From assembly GCA_018385135.1 (NCBI GenBank), contig JAHAWY010000050.1, positions 105,464 through 169,463 of the forward strand: 64,000 nucleotides of DNA, read 5' to 3'. A model generated the notes under the pieces. The model was not told the origin of the DNA, ran no database searches, and saw only the letters and a program-made list of their open reading frames with translations. A program made the position numbers and the translations under genes. Shown here in pieces: positions 62,261-64,000 of this stretch; the first letter of the stretch is position 1; every line of letters starts with the position of its first letter. Source of the stretch: Oscillospiraceae bacterium (GTDB taxonomy: Bacteria; Bacillota; Clostridia; Oscillospirales; Oscillospiraceae).

Positions 62261-62306
62261 GAAAAAGAGGCGCAGCCGGTGCTTACCTGCATCTGACTGC
62301 GCCTCT
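62261..62306 (-). terminator. Terminator of the tnpV unit
   Basis: AGAGGCGCAG and CTGCGCCTCT around a 21-base loop, followed by TTTTTC on the minus strand. Confidence 0.78.
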
Positions 62307-62331
62307 GATTCCGATCAAATTCTGTTGCTGC

Positions 62332-62700
62332 TCACACGAAAATGACCTCTGCATTTACGATTTCTGTAGCTCGATTGCGGAGGTTATTGCTCCGCCTGAC
62401 CCATTCCATCGGGTCACTTGCTTTGAGCTTTTCGGTCAAGTTTTCTTTTTCGGATAGTTCCCTCACAAGCATATCAAACATCGCCTGTGCCCGAGACTCT
62501 ATCTCGGCAAGATAATCGTTCAGCGTCCCGGTGGTCAACAGATTGTAGTATCTCACCCGGTGGTTCTCCTTCAAAAATCGCCGGTGTCGCTGTCCCCAAA
62601 CACCAATTTGCACCTTGATTTGATTATCAATCTCAAGATTCGGCAGATAATAATCACCCACCTGTCGGTATGTGCCGCCCAACTTTTCAAACTCCGTCAT
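62332..62700 (-). CDS. tnpV: TnpV family transposon-encoded protein
   Basis: 122 residues from the ATG at 62700 with GGAGGG seven bases upstream. The sequence GGTYRQVGDYYLPNL, GVWGQRHRRFLKENHRVRYYNLLTTGTLNDYLAEIE and DPMEWVRRSNNLRNRATEIV is the TnpV pattern found in clostridial mobilisable elements. Its function is unknown. The matching recombinase is not seen in this window. It follows a small mobile-element gene by 15 bases. Confidence 0.88.
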   Translation of the reverse strand: MTEFEKLGGTYRQVGDYYLPNLEIDNQIKVQIGVWGQRHRRFLKENHRVRYYNLLTTGTLNDYLAEIESRAQAMFDMLVRELSEKENLTEKLKASDPMEWVRRSNNLRNRATEIVNAEVIFV

Positions 62701-62715
62701 TGTGCTTCCCTCCAT

Positions 62716-62895
62716 TCATCCCGTGTATACGACCTTGAACTTCTTGCGCTTTGCACCGATGATTTTCAGCAGCGCTTCGTCAACAGCGTCGGCATATCTG
62801 CCCTCTGCGATGAGCCTGCTGCGCAGATCATTCAGACTTCCAATGAGAAGCCGCCGCTCTGCATCATCCATTGCAAGATGATATTTTTGTTTCAT
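62716..62895 (-). CDS. Small conserved mobile-element protein
   Basis: 59 residues from the ATG at 62895 with AAGGAGGG upstream. KYHLAMDDAERRLLIGSLNDLRSRLIAEGRYADAVDEALLKIIGAKRKKFKVVY is a small helical protein of a type I associate with clostridial conjugative or mobilisable elements, often beside tnpV. No function is known. Confidence 0.75.
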   Translation of the reverse strand: MKQKYHLAMDDAERRLLIGSLNDLRSRLIAEGRYADAVDEALLKIIGAKRKKFKVVYTG

Positions 62896-63058
62896 ATTCT
62901 GCCCTCCTTGTGCTATCATTGTAACGGAGAGGCCAGTAAAAATCGAATGTGCGAATAAAATTCTAAAGAAGCTGTATGTGTGCGAGATGAAATATGTGTG
63001 TTTCTGCCGGTTAATTCATTGTTTTATGAAATCCGTTATCAGCACTCGCACCAAATCT

Positions 63059-63098
63059 GTTACCGTTGTTGATACTATATCAACAACGGTAACTTTTT
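63059..63098 (+). terminator. Strong intrinsic terminator
   Basis: GTTACCGTTGTTGATA-CTA-TATCAACAACGGTAAC, a 16-bp perfect stem followed by five T. No plus-strand gene ends just upstream, so it may end a lost gene or an unannotated RNA. The rest of 62896-63379 shows no credible gene. Confidence 0.85.
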
Positions 63099-63379
63099 AT
63101 TTATTGCCGGTCTGGGAATGTTTTTGGAATGAAACTGGGGATATTTTGAACAAATCCGGCCATAAGCAAATTGTATGCCCGAATTTGTTGCGGCCATGAT
63201 AGGAAAACCATCGGCAGCGAAGCCGGTCGGAAAGATACTGTCGTTTCTGCGATCGTCAACGTCAGGATGGGAGAGACATCAGAAAGTTATCATTTTCGGG
63301 GATCGTGGGCACCCTTGTGTGCCGCAGACAATAGGACTTGCAGAAGCAACACAAGCAAACGGGGCCTGAATGAAACGAT

Positions 63380-63408
63380 TTGACTTTGCACATAATATGT
63401 ACTATAAT
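63380..63408 (+). promoter_or_regulatory. Promoter and operator of the toxin-antitoxin operon
   Basis: TTGACT and TATAAT with 17-bp spacing. An inverted repeat TTGCAC (63386-63391) and GTGCAA (63413-63418) brackets the -10 box, a likely autoregulatory operator. Confidence 0.75.
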
Positions 63409-63430
63409 CGTAGTGCAAGGAGGCAACGCC

Positions 63431-63682
63431 ATGGATACAAACATGACTTTTCGTATAGATTCTGAGGTGAAGGCGCAAATGAGTGCCATCTGCAATCAGC
63501 TGGGTATGACCACTTCCACTGCTTTTAACATCTTCGCCAACGCTTTTGTGCGGGCGAAGGGGATGCCCTTCGCGGTTACGATCACGGATGAACCCGCAAA
63601 GATCTCCCGTGAAAAAATGCTGGCAGATACGGATCGGCTGCTTGCTGAATTTGCTTCTGATTATAAGAGGATGGCGGAATGA
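63431..63682 (+). CDS. RelB/DinJ-family antitoxin
   Basis: 83 residues from the ATG at 63431 with AAGGAGG upstream. NMTFRIDSEVKAQMSAICNQLGMTTSTAFNIFANAFVRAKGMPF is the ribbon-helix-helix pattern of RelB/DinJ antitoxins, and the acidic C-terminal part (MLADTDRLLAEF) would bind the toxin. It overlaps the toxin start by four bases. The N-terminal part should bind the inverted repeat at the promoter. Confidence 0.88.
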   Translation: MDTNMTFRIDSEVKAQMSAICNQLGMTTSTAFNIFANAFVRAKGMPFAVTITDEPAKISREKMLADTDRLLAEFASDYKRMAE

Positions 63683-64000
63683 TCTGGATATCGGCAGAAG
63701 ACATGATTCTGATCCACAGCCGTGTCATAGAAGGCAGCGGCGGCTTGGATGGTCTCCGGGATCGGAACGGATTGGAGGCAGCCGTTTCTGCTCCGATGCA
63801 GACCTTTGACGGGCAGGAGCTTTTTCCGTCGGATGTGGAAAAGATCGCCCGGCTCGGCTTTGGTCTTGCATCCAATCACGCTTTTGCGGACGGCAATAGG
63901 AGAATCGGCGCCATGATGACACAGCTCCTTCTGAAATGGAATGGCTATGATTTGACCCTCCGCTCCGGCGAGCTGGCAGATATGTTCATTGCAATTGCCC
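63679..64000 (+). CDS. Doc/Fic-family toxin, N-terminal part (runs off right edge)
   Basis: 107 residues are visible. ISAEDMILIHSRVIEGSGGLDGLRDRNGLEAAVSAP is the start typical of death-on-curing toxins, and the Fic catalytic motif reads HAFADGNRRIGAMM near residue 70. Doc phosphorylates EF-Tu and stops translation; other Fic proteins transfer AMP. Doc usually pairs with a Phd antitoxin, but here the partner looks RelB/DinJ-like. ATGA overlap with the antitoxin shows they form one unit. Confidence 0.9.
   Translation, partial: MIWISAEDMILIHSRVIEGSGGLDGLRDRNGLEAAVSAPMQTFDGQELFPSDVEKIARLGFGLASNHAFADGNRRIGAMMTQLLLKWNGYDLTLRSGELADMFIAIA

Noticed and set aside
63175..63369. 64-codon plus-strand frame ahead of the toxin-antitoxin genes
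   Set aside because: No recognisable domain, no good ribosome site, and overlapping frames of similar length on both strands.
1..64000. CRISPR arrays
   Set aside because: No regularly spaced repeats with unique spacers were seen; the only short direct repeats are the pair at 62140-62240.

Overview
The window looks like a chromosomal segment of an anaerobic, endospore-forming member of the Clostridia, most like the Oscillospiraceae/Ruminococcaceae side of the class. The basis is family-level recognition only: CotJABC and CotF-type spore coat genes, a PdaB-type deacetylase, an Rnf complex in the clostridial order CDGEAB with a divergent ApbE flavin transferase, two T-box leaders, and Gram-positive ribosome binding sites and lipoproteins. 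By eye the base composition is moderately GC-rich up to about 57.8 kb. It is clearly more AT-rich between about 57.9 and 60.9 kb and mixed after that.

Layout: 0-4.4 kb carries the oxidative citrate branch (isocitrate dehydrogenase, aconitase family, divergent citrate synthase), which makes 2-oxoglutarate. 4.4-8.4 kb carries an SSS symporter under a T-box whose best specifier is a tyrosine codon, then cardiolipin synthase and a CDP-alcohol phosphatidyltransferase. 8.7-11.2 kb has an SsnA-like amidohydrolase and a PdaB-type deacetylase. 11.2-18.4 kb is the energy module: apbE, rnfCDGEAB, a NusG-domain-II protein and a Gx transporter. 18.4-22.9 kb has tRNA-Gln, an IreB-family gene and pheST under a Phe T-box. 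22.9-27.2 kb has the NAD(P)HX repair enzyme, a lipoprotein, alanine racemase and a MazF toxin without a visible antitoxin. 27.4-28.7 kb has small coat genes and an unrecognised protein, followed by a pyrimidine nucleoside phosphorylase. 30.3-37.9 kb is a complete his operon (hisZGDCBHAFIE) from one promoter. 37.9-40.9 kb has the cotJ operon, a DUF4358 lipoprotein and an SGNH hydrolase. 41.1-49.8 kb has an rRNA-methyltransferase-like gene, ecfA1-ecfA2-ecfT-truA, a DUF5711 protein, CvpA and a ClpE-type unfoldase. 49.8-56.6 kb has a polar amino-acid ABC transporter with a second binding protein, a two-component system and an MscS channel. tRNA-Gly and a lipoprotein close the core part at 57.8 kb.

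The last 6 kb is a patchwork accessory region. A three-gene operon (a specialised NusG/LoaP-like paralog, a Cro/C1 regulator, and an RlmN/Cfr-family radical-SAM methyltransferase) reads from a consensus promoter at 60.87 kb. It lies between a 5'-truncated acetyltransferase and a 5'-truncated type I restriction HsdR gene, which suggests an inserted cassette. Beyond it are 70-bp-spaced direct repeats, TnpV, a small mobile-element protein, and a RelB/DinJ-like antitoxin paired with a Doc/Fic toxin that runs off the edge. The NusG-led methyltransferase cassette, with a hairpin just ahead of its first gene, is the best candidate here for an undescribed system.
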